A model generated the notes under the pieces. That model was given only the letters and a program-made list of their open reading frames with translations. It ran no database searches and was not told the origin of the DNA. This document shows positions 22,482 through 30,649 of a stretch of 45,553 bases of DNA, piece after piece. The translations under genes and the position numbers were made by a program. How positions within the stretch are numbered: the first letter of the stretch is position 1; every line of letters begins with the position of its first letter. The DNA lies in contig JAFZRP010000039.1 in the NCBI GenBank assembly GCA_017619795.1, positions 1 through 45,553 on the forward strand, read 5' to 3'. The DNA is from Treponema sp. (lineage in GTDB: Bacteria > Spirochaetota > Spirochaetia > Treponematales > Treponemataceae).

Positions 22482-23578
22482 AAACACTCTTTACAATTGA
22501 TTTGAAAAATTATGGTGAGACCTGGGAGCGTTCCCGTCGTGATTCTGCAAGAGCGATTATAAAAGTGGAGCAGGATAAACTTGCACTAGTTTATGCGACT
22601 AAGCTTGGTTATTACAAATTTCCGGGTGGCGGTATTCACGAGGGTGAAGATAAGATTTCGGCATTAGTGCGCGAGGTGCAGGAAGAGGTTGGTCTTGTTG
22701 TGGTGCCGGAAACTGTTCAGGAATATGGAGTAGTTCATCGTTTCCAGAAATCGGGGAAAGCTAAAGACACTGTATTTGTGCAGGATTCATTTTATTATAC
22801 CTGTGATGTTGAGAAAGATAAAATTACAAAACAAACGCTTGATGATTATGAAGATGAGGCGGGCTTTGAGCTTCGTGTAGTTTCTATAAAAGATGCTATA
22901 GCTGTAAACCGAAACTATCGCGACACCAGTAATTTTAATATTGCAATGATTGCGCGGGATACACGAGTGCTTGAACAGATGCTTGGAGTTGTTTCTGAAC
23001 CATCGCGTTGTATGGCAGAGCTGCTTTTGGAAGAAGGAGTTGCAAAGAATCCTGGTCCATGGCGCGAGCATAGTTTTGCGGTTGCAAGGGCGGCTGAGAA
23101 AATTGCGTTGGCGGTAAACGAGAAGTGTGGCGAAAAAAAACTCGATCCAGATCTTGCGTACATTTATGGACTTCTTCACGATATTGGACGACAGGAAGGA
23201 GTTACCTATATTGCACACGTTTATGACGGCTATCATTTCTTGATGGAACTCGGTTATGAAAATGCGGCACGAATCTGTCTCACTCATTCCTTTAATCTTC
23301 AGACAACAGAAGACTATATCGGGAAGATTGATGTTTCGCCATCAAAAATGGAAGAAATAAAAACGCTGCTCGCTTCTGTTAAATATGATGATTATGATCG
23401 TATGATTCAGCTGCTTGATTCAACCTGTGGCGCTGACGGAACAAAAAATATGGAGCAGCGCATGAATGATGTGAAGGCACGTTACGGTTATTATCCACAG
23501 GACAAATGGAATAAAAACTTTGAGCTCAAAGAATATTTCGAAAAGCTTGCCGGTCGTGATTTCTATGATATTATTTAA
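22478..23578 (+). CDS. Nudix hydrolase fused to an HD domain
   Basis: A 366-residue fusion. The N-terminal half is a Nudix hydrolase with a complete Nudix box (G51 to L73: GGIHEGEDKISALVREVQEEVGL fits GX5EX7REUXEEXGU). The C-terminal half (about 190-366) is an HD domain, with the first His in PWREHSFAVARAAEKIA (His198) and the HD pair in GLLHDIGRQEG (His234-Asp235). Both modules are hydrolases of phosphate compounds, so a two-step nucleotide clean-up is possible but unproven. ATG 22478 overlaps the ddl stop (ATGA) and is preferred to an upstream in-frame ATG at 22445. Confidence 0.88.
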   Translation: MKTLFTIDLKNYGETWERSRRDSARAIIKVEQDKLALVYATKLGYYKFPGGGIHEGEDKISALVREVQEEVGLVVVPETVQEYGVVHRFQKSGKAKDTVFVQDSFYYTCDVEKDKITKQTLDDYEDEAGFELRVVSIKDAIAVNRNYRDTSNFNIAMIARDTRVLEQMLGVVSEPSRCMAELLLEEGVAKNPGPWREHSFAVARAAEKIALAVNEKCGEKKLDPDLAYIYGLLHDIGRQEGVTYIAHVYDGYHFLMELGYENAARICLTHSFNLQTTEDYIGKIDVSPSKMEEIKTLLASVKYDDYDRMIQLLDSTCGADGTKNMEQRMNDVKARYGYYPQDKWNKNFELKEYFEKLAGRDFYDII

Positions 23579-23587
23579 GTTCCATGC

Positions 23588-23593
23588 TATAAT
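23588..23593 (+). promoter_or_regulatory. -10 box before a leaderless 18-codon ORF
   Basis: A perfect TATAAT just after the Nudix-HD stop. An ATG at 23600 follows after six bases. The -35 is weak. Confidence 0.5.
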
Positions 23594-23599
23594 CTTCTT

Positions 23600-23656
23600 A
23601 TGCAGATAAAAACAGTTAAGCTTGGTTTTAAATGTGATGGGGCTTTAGATGGATAA
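23600..23656 (+). CDS. Possible 18-residue leader peptide upstream of DUF2087
   Basis: ATG 23600 opens a short frame (MQIKTVKLGFKCDGALDG) whose stop TAA (23654-23656) overlaps the first codons of the DUF2087 gene (ATG 23649). The ATG lies where transcription should begin after TATAAT. Ribosomes finishing this frame would be placed on the next start, so it could serve to load ribosomes on a gene with only a weak GGGG ribosome site. It shows no similarity I recognise, and chance is possible for so short a frame. Confidence 0.4.
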   Translation: MQIKTVKLGFKCDGALDG

Positions 23657-23933
23657 TACAGAAATAGAACAGATTTTAAAGACAATTAAAAATGAAGACG
23701 GAATCATTATCCGCTGGCCAAAGAAAAAAGAAGAAAAACGCGCCGTCCTAGAATACCTTGCCACTAAGTTTGAGCGTGGTCGCAAATATTCCGAACTCGA
23801 TGTAAATATGATTTTGAAAAAATGGCACTCCTTTGGTGACCACTCACTTCTCCGTCGCGAAATGTATGATGCATTTTTACTCGACCGCACACCGGATTGT
23901 CACGAGTATTGGGTGCATGAGGATGAAGTATGA
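23649..23933 (+). CDS. DUF2087 family protein
   Basis: A 94-residue protein matching DUF2087: IIRWPKKKEEKRAVLEYLATKFERGRKYSELDVNMILKKWHSFGDHSLLRREMYDAFLLDRTPDCHEYWV. The domain is a winged-helix-like unit found alone or at the end of bacterial regulators, so a DNA-binding or regulatory role is plausible. Its ATG is embedded in the end of an 18-codon frame, and its own stop overlaps the patatin ATG (ATGA), so all three are translated in series. Confidence 0.88.
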   Translation: MDNTEIEQILKTIKNEDGIIIRWPKKKEEKRAVLEYLATKFERGRKYSELDVNMILKKWHSFGDHSLLRREMYDAFLLDRTPDCHEYWVHEDEV

Positions 23934-24778
23934 AAACAGGTCTTATTCTTGAAGGCGGTGCAATGCGTGGAATGTTTACGTCTGGCGTGCTTGATGTGTT
24001 TATGGAAAACGGCATTGAGTTTGACGGAGCAATTGGAGTTTCGGCAGGTGCAACCTTTGGATGCAATTTTAAGTCGCGGCAGATTGGAAGGGCGATTCGG
24101 TATAACAAGAGATTTGCTCATGACTGGCGGTATTGTTCTGTACGGTCGCTGCTTTTGACTGGAGATTTGTATGGTGCAGATTTCTGCTACAATGTTCTTC
24201 CTAATAAGCTTGATGTTTTTGACCGTGAAACGTACAAAGCAAACCCTATGGAGTTTTATTGTGTGGCTTCTGACTGCAAAACTGGAAAGCCTGTTTATAA
24301 AAAATTGGAAACTTGTGATGAACATGAACTTACCTGGATGCGGGCCAGTGCTTCTATGCCGCTTGCGAGCAGAGTGGTAAAGATTGACGGCTATAAGCTG
24401 CTTGATGGCGGTATGACTGATTCGATTCCGTTAAAGTATTTTGAAGAGCTTGGGTATAATCGGAATGTTGTGATTTTGACTCAGCCGCGCGATTTTAGAA
24501 AAAAGCCGGCAAGCCTTATGTGGCTGATAAAGCTTATGCTTTTTAAGTATCCGAAGCTTGTAGAGGCTATGCGTCGTCGTCACATTGTTTATAATGAAGT
24601 AACAGGTGATATTTTTGCAAAAGCTGAGCGTGGTGAAGTTTTTGTTATTTGTCCAGAAGAACCGCTTGGAATAAGCCGAACAGAAAATATTCCTGACGAG
24701 CTTCAGCGAGTATATGATGAAGGAAGAAGAATTGCCACAGAAAAGCTTTCTGAAATAAAAAGATTTATTTCGCAATAA
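23930..24778 (+). CDS. Patatin-like phospholipase
   Basis: A 282-residue serine acyl hydrolase of the bacterial patatin family (YjjU/RssA-like). The oxyanion motif is LEGGAMRGMFTSGVLDVF, the nucleophile Ser lies in IGVSAGATFG (GXSXG), and the catalytic Asp lies in KLLDGGMTDSIP (DGG/A). Length and the C-terminal IYDE-like VYDEGRRIATEKL are typical. No signal peptide is present, so it is cytoplasmic or at the inner membrane face. It overlaps DUF2087 by four bases. Substrate likely phospholipid or acyl ester. Confidence 0.93.
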   Translation: MKTGLILEGGAMRGMFTSGVLDVFMENGIEFDGAIGVSAGATFGCNFKSRQIGRAIRYNKRFAHDWRYCSVRSLLLTGDLYGADFCYNVLPNKLDVFDRETYKANPMEFYCVASDCKTGKPVYKKLETCDEHELTWMRASASMPLASRVVKIDGYKLLDGGMTDSIPLKYFEELGYNRNVVILTQPRDFRKKPASLMWLIKLMLFKYPKLVEAMRRRHIVYNEVTGDIFAKAERGEVFVICPEEPLGISRTENIPDELQRVYDEGRRIATEKLSEIKRFISQ

Positions 24779-24800
24779 GGAGATAAAAAATGGAAAACCA

Positions 24801-24935
24801 ATGGGCATTATTCAGGCTGTAGTTTTTGCAATCGGATATGTGGTGCTTGCAGGAATCCTTGCAATTGTTCTTTCAATAAAAAAGTACAAGGAGAAAAAGG
24901 CTAAAACTTTATCTTCAGAAATCTCACAAAGTTGA
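24801..24935 (+). CDS. Possible 44-residue single-pass membrane protein
   Basis: The frame from ATG 24801 encodes MGIIQAVVFAIGYVVLAGIL and then AIVLSIKKYKEKKAKTLSSE, ending ISQS: one hydrophobic helix (about 3-26) and a basic tail, a common small membrane protein plan. It overlaps the end of the convergent MATE gene by 35 bases. The AAGGAG at 24777-24782 is correctly placed for a different ATG at 24790, which gives only ten codons in another frame. So either the two frames are coupled or a one-base shift separated the start from the body. No family recognised. Confidence 0.35.
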   Translation: MGIIQAVVFAIGYVVLAGILAIVLSIKKYKEKKAKTLSSEISQS

Positions 24936-26223
24936 TTATAGCGCGGATTGCTTCATCACAGAGAACTGCAATAAAAACACCGAGCATTCCAAGCTTGAAA
25001 ACAAAAACGCAGAGTGCAGAAAGGCTTACAACTCCTATTGTTCCAAGTGCCTGTGTGAACATCATCCATTTTGTGTCGCCGTAGCCTCTGATTCCGTTTC
25101 CGATGATGATGTTGCCGGATTTTCCAAAAAGGTTTGCGGCTACAAGAATGATGTAGATTACCGACATCTCTATGACTTCTTTATCAGTAGTAAACATGCT
25201 GAGTGTAATCCGAGGGAAAATCGAAACAAAAATCAACGCAAAGGCTGCTACAAGGAACGACCACTTTACGGCAGTCTTTACAACATCGCGATAGAGCTTA
25301 TGATCTTTTGCACCGGTAGCCTCGCCTGTAAGAGTAAGTGTACCGCTTCCAATTGCTCCAATAATAACAACAAAAAGGATTTCTACAGTAAATACCATAG
25401 AATAGATTCCGGCAGCCATTTCATTGATTGTATTCAAAATCCTGATGATGCAGAGGTTACCCGCATTCCAGAGTAAATCCTCGAGCGCAGAATTAACGCC
25501 AAGCTTTATTGAACGCAGATACGGTTTGATTTTTGAACCAAGAATCCGTTTTAATCCAGGACTTGTAAAGAACTTATCCTTCTTTGAAATTGTTATGTAC
25601 AAAAGATAAAGAGCACCGACATATTCTGCAATTGTAGTACCAAGAGCGGCACCAGCAATTTCCATACGAGGGAATCCGAACTTACCAAAAATCAAAACAT
25701 AATCAAGGATGATGTTCAAAACAGAACGGATAAGTCCGTAGGTAACAAGCGGCTTTGTGTAATTTGAGGTCTGATAGACAACGCTATATGAAGCAAACAA
25801 GCCAAGCATTAAGAAAACAGGTGAGTAGATTCTTGTATAGGTTACGCAATGCTTCATTACGGTTTCAGAAACACCCATTGCTTTATAAACAAGCGGTGCG
25901 CAGAACAGCCAGAAAAAGAACAGCAGTAAAGGAATGACGTTGTGGAACTTTATCAACGAGGCAGCATAATCCTTTGCCTTTTCAGTATCCTTTTCACCAA
26001 CTGACTGACTTATTAAAATGGAAGCTCCCATTGAAAGTGAAAAAACAAAGGACATAGTTGTCCACATTGGAGCGGTTGCATTTCCAACCGCACTCATATA
26101 GAGAATGTCCATTCGTCCCAAGAAGATTCTGTCTATAAACATCTGAATCTGCGAAATCAGATTGCTCAACATAATTGGGACAAATATTTTTACGAGTTTG
26201 TTTTTGTATTCAGTTTTAAACAT
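24901..26223 (-). CDS. MATE family efflux transporter
   Basis: A 440-residue inner-membrane exporter with twelve predicted helices, using a sodium or proton gradient. The N-terminal pattern KIFVPIMLSNLISQIQMFIDRIFLGRMDILYMSAVGNATAPMW and the ASILISQSVGEKDTEKAKDYA segment, then GATGAKDHKLYRDVVKTA in the second half, are typical of the family, as is GIRGYGDTKWMM. Its ATG shares one base with the VOC-GNAT stop (TAATG), so translation is coupled. Substrate unknown. Confidence 0.93.
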   Translation of the reverse strand: MFKTEYKNKLVKIFVPIMLSNLISQIQMFIDRIFLGRMDILYMSAVGNATAPMWTTMSFVFSLSMGASILISQSVGEKDTEKAKDYAASLIKFHNVIPLLLFFFWLFCAPLVYKAMGVSETVMKHCVTYTRIYSPVFLMLGLFASYSVVYQTSNYTKPLVTYGLIRSVLNIILDYVLIFGKFGFPRMEIAGAALGTTIAEYVGALYLLYITISKKDKFFTSPGLKRILGSKIKPYLRSIKLGVNSALEDLLWNAGNLCIIRILNTINEMAAGIYSMVFTVEILFVVIIGAIGSGTLTLTGEATGAKDHKLYRDVVKTAVKWSFLVAAFALIFVSIFPRITLSMFTTDKEVIEMSVIYIILVAANLFGKSGNIIIGNGIRGYGDTKWMMFTQALGTIGVVSLSALCVFVFKLGMLGVFIAVLCDEAIRAIINFVRFLKIKF

Positions 26224-27521
26224 TATTTTTGCCTCATATACCAGTAAGAGTACACTTTCTCGAATCCGAGTTTAGAATAGAGATTATACGCAACCTTATT
26301 AGATTGTACAACCTGTAAATATGAATATTCTGCACCTTCTTCTTTAGCTTTTGCAATAAGTGATTTGCAGACTAATTTTCCATAACCCTGTCCGCGTTCT
26401 TCCGGCGAAACTACAACATTTTGTAAAAGCATATAGCCCTGCTCAATTGCGGCAGAAGCGCAGGCAACAATTTTTCCGTCCTTTACAACCGAACCGTAAA
26501 TTGTTTTCACCTGAACCTTTGCGAGCATCTGACGGAAGATTTCCTGTTTTGCCTTATCACTTATTCCTTCGTAAGGGAAGTAGGCGGTAAGCCATTCTTC
26601 CGTTGGAGTTGATGAAAAGTCTATGCGGATATTGGTGCCTGAGTCTGCGCTTGAAGTTGTTTCTCCCCATGCAGGAATACTTCCCATTTTTCCTAGCTCC
26701 AGCACGAGCATGTCTGTTGGTGTTACAACCTCATAGCCGCGTTTTTCCAGAGAAGCATTTAATGCATAGTCGTTCTTAGAAGTTGTGAGCTTAAATATAC
26801 AAGGCAAGTTATGATTTTTATAACATGCTTCGCAGTAATCAATTTTTTCTTCAATATCAATTGTTGAAGGATAAAGGACACTTACTGAATTAGCGCGTCC
26901 TGTATGACCTTTGGAAAACTTCAGAAGCCAGCCGTCATAAAGCTGTACGTCAAGGGCAACGTGTCCGTTAGCGGCGAGCTCTTCCAGAAAACGGATTTTG
27001 GATTCGGTTCCTGTCGAAGCGGTAACGGGTTCAGTCACCGGTACAGCTGAAGCTGTATCATCAAAAAGCTCTACCTGTTCCCCAAGCGGTCCATAGAAAA
27101 ACGACATTCGCGCATGGAACTCAGGCGTACTTGGAATAACAATATCTTTTGGTTTTATAAAAACCTCGTACCCCGCAGCCTCAACCTTCGCGGCAAGCTC
27201 ATCTACCCGGTTGGTCGCTAAGGCAAAGTGGCGCACAGCCCCAAGCTCGCGGATCCCGTCGCCGTTGCAAAAAATCTCGATGCGTGCCGGAGTACCAGTT
27301 GCCGGGACGCCTGTACAAATGTTTTTGCCACCTGTTCCAGTCCCACTCTCCAGCATAACACCTTCTGCCCATCGTCGGGCTATATGAAAGCCAAGAATAT
27401 CTGTATAAAATCCTACAGCTTTTTCAAAAAGCTCCGGATCCTTACATTTCATAGAAATATGATGAAGCCCCTTAATAGCGGCCTCTTGTGAGTTATTGAG
27501 TCTTTGTGTTGTCTGCATCAT
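26223..27521 (-). CDS. VOC (glyoxalase-like) domain fused to a GNAT acetyltransferase
   Basis: A 432-residue fusion. Residues 15-155 form a VOC/glyoxalase domain (KGLHHISMKCKDPELFEKAVGFYTDILGF, then HFALATNRVDELAAKVEAAGYEVF and FFYGPLGEQVELFDD). Residues 170-432 are an acetyltransferase: GWLLKFSKGHTGRANSV in an N-terminal subdomain and VVVSPEERGQGYGKLVCKSLIAKAKEEGAEYSYLQVV with the acetyl-CoA loop RGQGYG. VOC folds bind or modify small molecules and drugs. It lies between an EAL gene and a MATE exporter with ATGA and TAATG overlaps. A small-molecule detoxification role is plausible, unproven. Two adjacent ATGs (27521, 27518) could both serve. Confidence 0.88.
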   Translation of the reverse strand: MMQTTQRLNNSQEAAIKGLHHISMKCKDPELFEKAVGFYTDILGFHIARRWAEGVMLESGTGTGGKNICTGVPATGTPARIEIFCNGDGIRELGAVRHFALATNRVDELAAKVEAAGYEVFIKPKDIVIPSTPEFHARMSFFYGPLGEQVELFDDTASAVPVTEPVTASTGTESKIRFLEELAANGHVALDVQLYDGWLLKFSKGHTGRANSVSVLYPSTIDIEEKIDYCEACYKNHNLPCIFKLTTSKNDYALNASLEKRGYEVVTPTDMLVLELGKMGSIPAWGETTSSADSGTNIRIDFSSTPTEEWLTAYFPYEGISDKAKQEIFRQMLAKVQVKTIYGSVVKDGKIVACASAAIEQGYMLLQNVVVSPEERGQGYGKLVCKSLIAKAKEEGAEYSYLQVVQSNKVAYNLYSKLGFEKVYSYWYMRQK

Positions 27522-29317
27522 TTTGTTAAGTATTTTTCCTCGTATTCTTTAATTGGAATCGGCTTGCTGTAGTAATAGCCCTGAATTATTTCGCAGCCAA
27601 GCTCCCGTAAGCGGTCAACCTGCGGCTTACTTTCGGCTCCTTCGGCAAGGCACATAAACTTAAGCTCCTTTGCAAGCGCAATTATATGTTGTATTACAAT
27701 AATGTCTTCCTCGCGTTCACGATCGGTAGAAACATTATCTACAAAGCTTTTGTCAATTTTAAGCGTATCAAGCGGCATTTGTGTTAAAAGTGATAATGAT
27801 GAATAGCCTGTTCCAAAATCGTCCATTGAAATCTTAAAACCAGCTGAACGTAATTCTTCAAGCAGACTTACCATATGACCGGTATTGTCGTAGCCCGCAC
27901 TTTCGGTAAGCTCAAAATCTATAAGGTCGTGAGGAAGCTTATACGAATCTACAACTGATGTAAGATGCGAAATTAAATCCTTATCATAAAGACGATTTCG
28001 TGAAAGGTTTACGGAAATAGGGTAGAGAGGCTTTCCTTCTTTTTTCCAGCGGGCAAGCGCGGCACAAACCTTGTCCAGTACAATATCATCAATCTTACCG
28101 ATAACACCATCCTTTTCAAAGAACGGAATGAATCTTGCCGGCGAGAGGAACTCTTTGTTTTTGTAGTTCCAGCGAATCAGCGCTTCGGCACCCTTAATTG
28201 TTTCCTTGTTAATATCAAACTTTGGCTGAAGATAAACAACAAACTCATCGTTTGCAATTGCAGTTTCAACGTACGCCTTGATGTAATTTCCCCACGAAAT
28301 ATCATCGTGCATTTTATCTGTATAGATGATTATTTCTGTCTTGTTGTGATTTTGTCCGAGCGCCTGAGCAAGCTTTCCTGCATCGGCAACGCGGTTTCCT
28401 AAGAGCATTGTTTTCTGCATTGGAACAACGCCGCAGCGGTAAAAAATCTTGTAGTTAGGATCTTCTTCCAGGTAAGAAAGCTTTTCAAAAAACTTTTCAA
28501 GCTTTTCGCACATTTCTGCTTCCGGCATATCCTTAATCATCATTGCAAAATTGTCGTTATGACAGCGTGCACTTGCATAAACAAAATCCGCTTCATTCAT
28601 TGCTTTTACAACGTTGCACAAAACCTTGTTCGCCGCAATATGGCCGTAAACCTCATTTATAACGCGGAACTCCTTTATGTCAAAATGCGCAAAAGCATAA
28701 TCGTAAATGCCGTGATCCATAGGCATTTCCAGGAACGAAACAAGGTGGTTCCAGTTGTAGTGACCGGTGATTGTATCGTAAAAGGCAAGCTCATAAAGAG
28801 TGTTTTTATCAAGCTGTTCCGGCTGTTTGTTTATAACGTATTGGGCTCTGTCGTAATCAAGCTGACCTTCATAGAGGATTCTGTTCTTTTTATAGCTTTT
28901 GAATACACTTATAACATCAGGGTCTTTTTTTATAGAAAGGTCTGAGAAGATTCTGTGTGCATCATCATCCTTGGCAATCTGTTCAAAAAGCTTACGTACA
29001 AAGTCATTGCTTATGGTTTCATCATCATCAATTTCTATAGAATAAAAAAATGCTTCCTCAAGCACTATAGTTTTTAAGGTTTCAGGATAAGCAATTCGTT
29101 TGTCGTTGAGCCTGTATTCAAGTCCAATAACTTCCTTTTCAAGACCGCGCACAAAAAAAGCACCTGCATTATCATAAGTACCAAATGCATTTTCATACTT
29201 GCTAATTTCTTCAGGTACAGTTCCCTTGTAAAAAGCAGTAATCTGTTCATCATCTGCTTCCATATAATAGAGGACTCTTTTTGGTTTGTAGAGCTGATTA
29301 AGTTTGTTTATGAACAT
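27518..29317 (-). CDS. Degenerate GGDEF plus EAL protein, probable c-di-GMP phosphodiesterase
   Basis: A 599-residue cytoplasmic protein. Residues 1-170 are an unassigned N-terminal region. Residues 175-340 are a GGDEF fold whose signature is lost (RCHNDNF at 251-257 in place of GG[D/E]EF), so it should not make c-di-GMP. Residues 345-595 are an EAL domain with the catalytic set intact: EALIR (378-382), ELTES, DDFGTGYSS (499-507), Lys523, AEGAE (558-562) and QGYYYSKP. ACGGAGAAG upstream supports the start. It hydrolyses c-di-GMP, which in spirochaetes affects motility and adhesion. First gene of a three-gene overlapping unit. Confidence 0.92.
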   Translation of the reverse strand: MFINKLNQLYKPKRVLYYMEADDEQITAFYKGTVPEEISKYENAFGTYDNAGAFFVRGLEKEVIGLEYRLNDKRIAYPETLKTIVLEEAFFYSIEIDDDETISNDFVRKLFEQIAKDDDAHRIFSDLSIKKDPDVISVFKSYKKNRILYEGQLDYDRAQYVINKQPEQLDKNTLYELAFYDTITGHYNWNHLVSFLEMPMDHGIYDYAFAHFDIKEFRVINEVYGHIAANKVLCNVVKAMNEADFVYASARCHNDNFAMMIKDMPEAEMCEKLEKFFEKLSYLEEDPNYKIFYRCGVVPMQKTMLLGNRVADAGKLAQALGQNHNKTEIIIYTDKMHDDISWGNYIKAYVETAIANDEFVVYLQPKFDINKETIKGAEALIRWNYKNKEFLSPARFIPFFEKDGVIGKIDDIVLDKVCAALARWKKEGKPLYPISVNLSRNRLYDKDLISHLTSVVDSYKLPHDLIDFELTESAGYDNTGHMVSLLEELRSAGFKISMDDFGTGYSSLSLLTQMPLDTLKIDKSFVDNVSTDREREEDIIVIQHIIALAKELKFMCLAEGAESKPQVDRLRELGCEIIQGYYYSKPIPIKEYEEKYLTK

Positions 29318-29402
29318 AAGCTTCTCCGTAAATATTACTTAATGTTATCATATTTATTAATGTTTTAACAGAAAATATATTTTGTTTCTTGTCATTTTGC
29401 GC

Positions 29403-29408
29403 TATTCT
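29403..29408 (+). promoter_or_regulatory. -10 box of the LMW phosphatase gene, predicted leaderless
   Basis: TATTCT (4/6) lies six bases before ATG 29415. No Shine-Dalgarno is present, and the -35 is weak. Confidence 0.4.
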
Positions 29409-29414
29409 TTGTCT

Positions 29415-29864
29415 ATGACCAAAATCTTATTTGTTTGCCACGGAAATATCTGCCGCTCCCCAATGGCAGAGTTTGTTATGAAGGAGCTGGTTCGCAGGGC
29501 AGGGCGAGAAAATGACTTTTTAATTGAATCTGCCGCTACAAGCCGCGAGGAAATCGGAAACGATATACATTATGGCGCAAAGCAGAAGCTCCGCGAAGTA
29601 GGAATCCCTTTTGAACGAAGGGGTGCCCGCCAGATTACGCCTGCTGATTATGAAAAGTATGACCTTTTAATAGGAATGGATGATGAAAATATCTGGTATA
29701 TGAACCGATGCTGGGCTCCAGATCCTGAACACAAAATTGTAAGGCTGCTTTCTTATGCAGGAAAAACTCGTGATATTGCCGATCCATGGTATACAGGCAA
29801 TTTTGATCAGACTTATGCAGACATTCTGGAGGGGTGCACAGCTTTATGCAGGGAATATCTTTAA
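29415..29864 (+). CDS. Low molecular weight protein-tyrosine-phosphatase
   Basis: A 149-residue cysteine phosphatase. The active-site loop CHGNICRS holds the nucleophile Cys8 and Arg14 (C-X5-R), and the general-acid motif DPWYTGNFDQTYADI gives Asp123. It probably removes phosphate from tyrosine on proteins such as polysaccharide-assembly kinases; no such kinase is nearby. ATG 29415 is chosen by homology, six bases after a -10; the open frame to 29382 is upstream of that box. Its 3' end overlaps the HAD gene by 19 bases. Confidence 0.93.
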   Translation: MTKILFVCHGNICRSPMAEFVMKELVRRAGRENDFLIESAATSREEIGNDIHYGAKQKLREVGIPFERRGARQITPADYEKYDLLIGMDDENIWYMNRCWAPDPEHKIVRLLSYAGKTRDIADPWYTGNFDQTYADILEGCTALCREYL

Positions 29865-30649
29865 TTCTTACCGATTTAGACGGAACTCTTTTTCACAATG
29901 ATAAAACAATTTCGGATTATACAAAACGCGTAATTGCCGAGGCACAGAAGCAGGGAGTGCTTTTTGGTATTTCAACTGCTCGTGCAAGAGTAAATGCTAT
30001 AAAGTTCTTGGACGGGCTTTCTCCTGATGTTCTTATTACAAACGGCGGCGGAATGGTAACGTATTTTGAAACACCAGATTCCTTCAGAAAAGAAAAGCTG
30101 GCTGCCGGTAAAAAAATCTATTCCTGCGAGTTTTCCGTGCAGGAGGTTCGTACTCTTATAAAGACAGCCTTTGAAGTTTGCGGAGAAGATATAATTATGT
30201 CTGTTGATAATGAGGTTGGACTTTATTCTAATTCAAAGGATGAGCTTGGCGATAAGTTCTGGACCTTTGACGATTTTTCAGATTTTAAGGAGCCTGGTAT
30301 GAAGGTTTGCTTCCAGACTCTGGACAAGGAAAAGATAACTAAGATTGCTTCAAGTGTCGGACTGGAACAGGTTGATTATCTTCCGTTTTCAGATATTCCG
30401 TGGTACAAGCTGAGCAAAAAGGATGCAACAAAGGAACGTGCAATTGAAGCTTTGTGTAAATATTTGAATATTCAAGCCTCGCAGATTGCTGCATTTGGCG
30501 ATGACTTTAATGATATTGGTATGCTCAAGCTGTGTGGAAAAGGAATTGCCATGGAAAACGCTATTGCCGAGGTTCGTCAGGTTGCCGATGAGGTTTGTGC
30601 TTCCAACGAAGAAGATGGTGTTGCTAAATGGATAGAGAGGTTGCTATGA
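29846..30649 (+). CDS. HAD superfamily hydrolase (Cof-like)
   Basis: A 267-residue phosphatase of the Cof/IIB group. Motif I is ILTDLDGTLFHND (nucleophile Asp10 and Asp12), then TNGGG (motif II region), the KKDATKERAIEALC Lys motif, and motif IV FGDDFNDIGML. The last stretch (AMENAIAEVRQVADEVCASNEEDGVAKWIE) is a reliable Cof-type signature. GGAGGGG at 29828-29834 precedes ATG 29846. It overlaps the phosphatase upstream and the DUF1295 gene downstream (ATGA). The substrate is probably a small phosphorylated sugar or nucleotide. Confidence 0.94.
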   Translation: MQGISLILTDLDGTLFHNDKTISDYTKRVIAEAQKQGVLFGISTARARVNAIKFLDGLSPDVLITNGGGMVTYFETPDSFRKEKLAAGKKIYSCEFSVQEVRTLIKTAFEVCGEDIIMSVDNEVGLYSNSKDELGDKFWTFDDFSDFKEPGMKVCFQTLDKEKITKIASSVGLEQVDYLPFSDIPWYKLSKKDATKERAIEALCKYLNIQASQIAAFGDDFNDIGMLKLCGKGIAMENAIAEVRQVADEVCASNEEDGVAKWIERLL

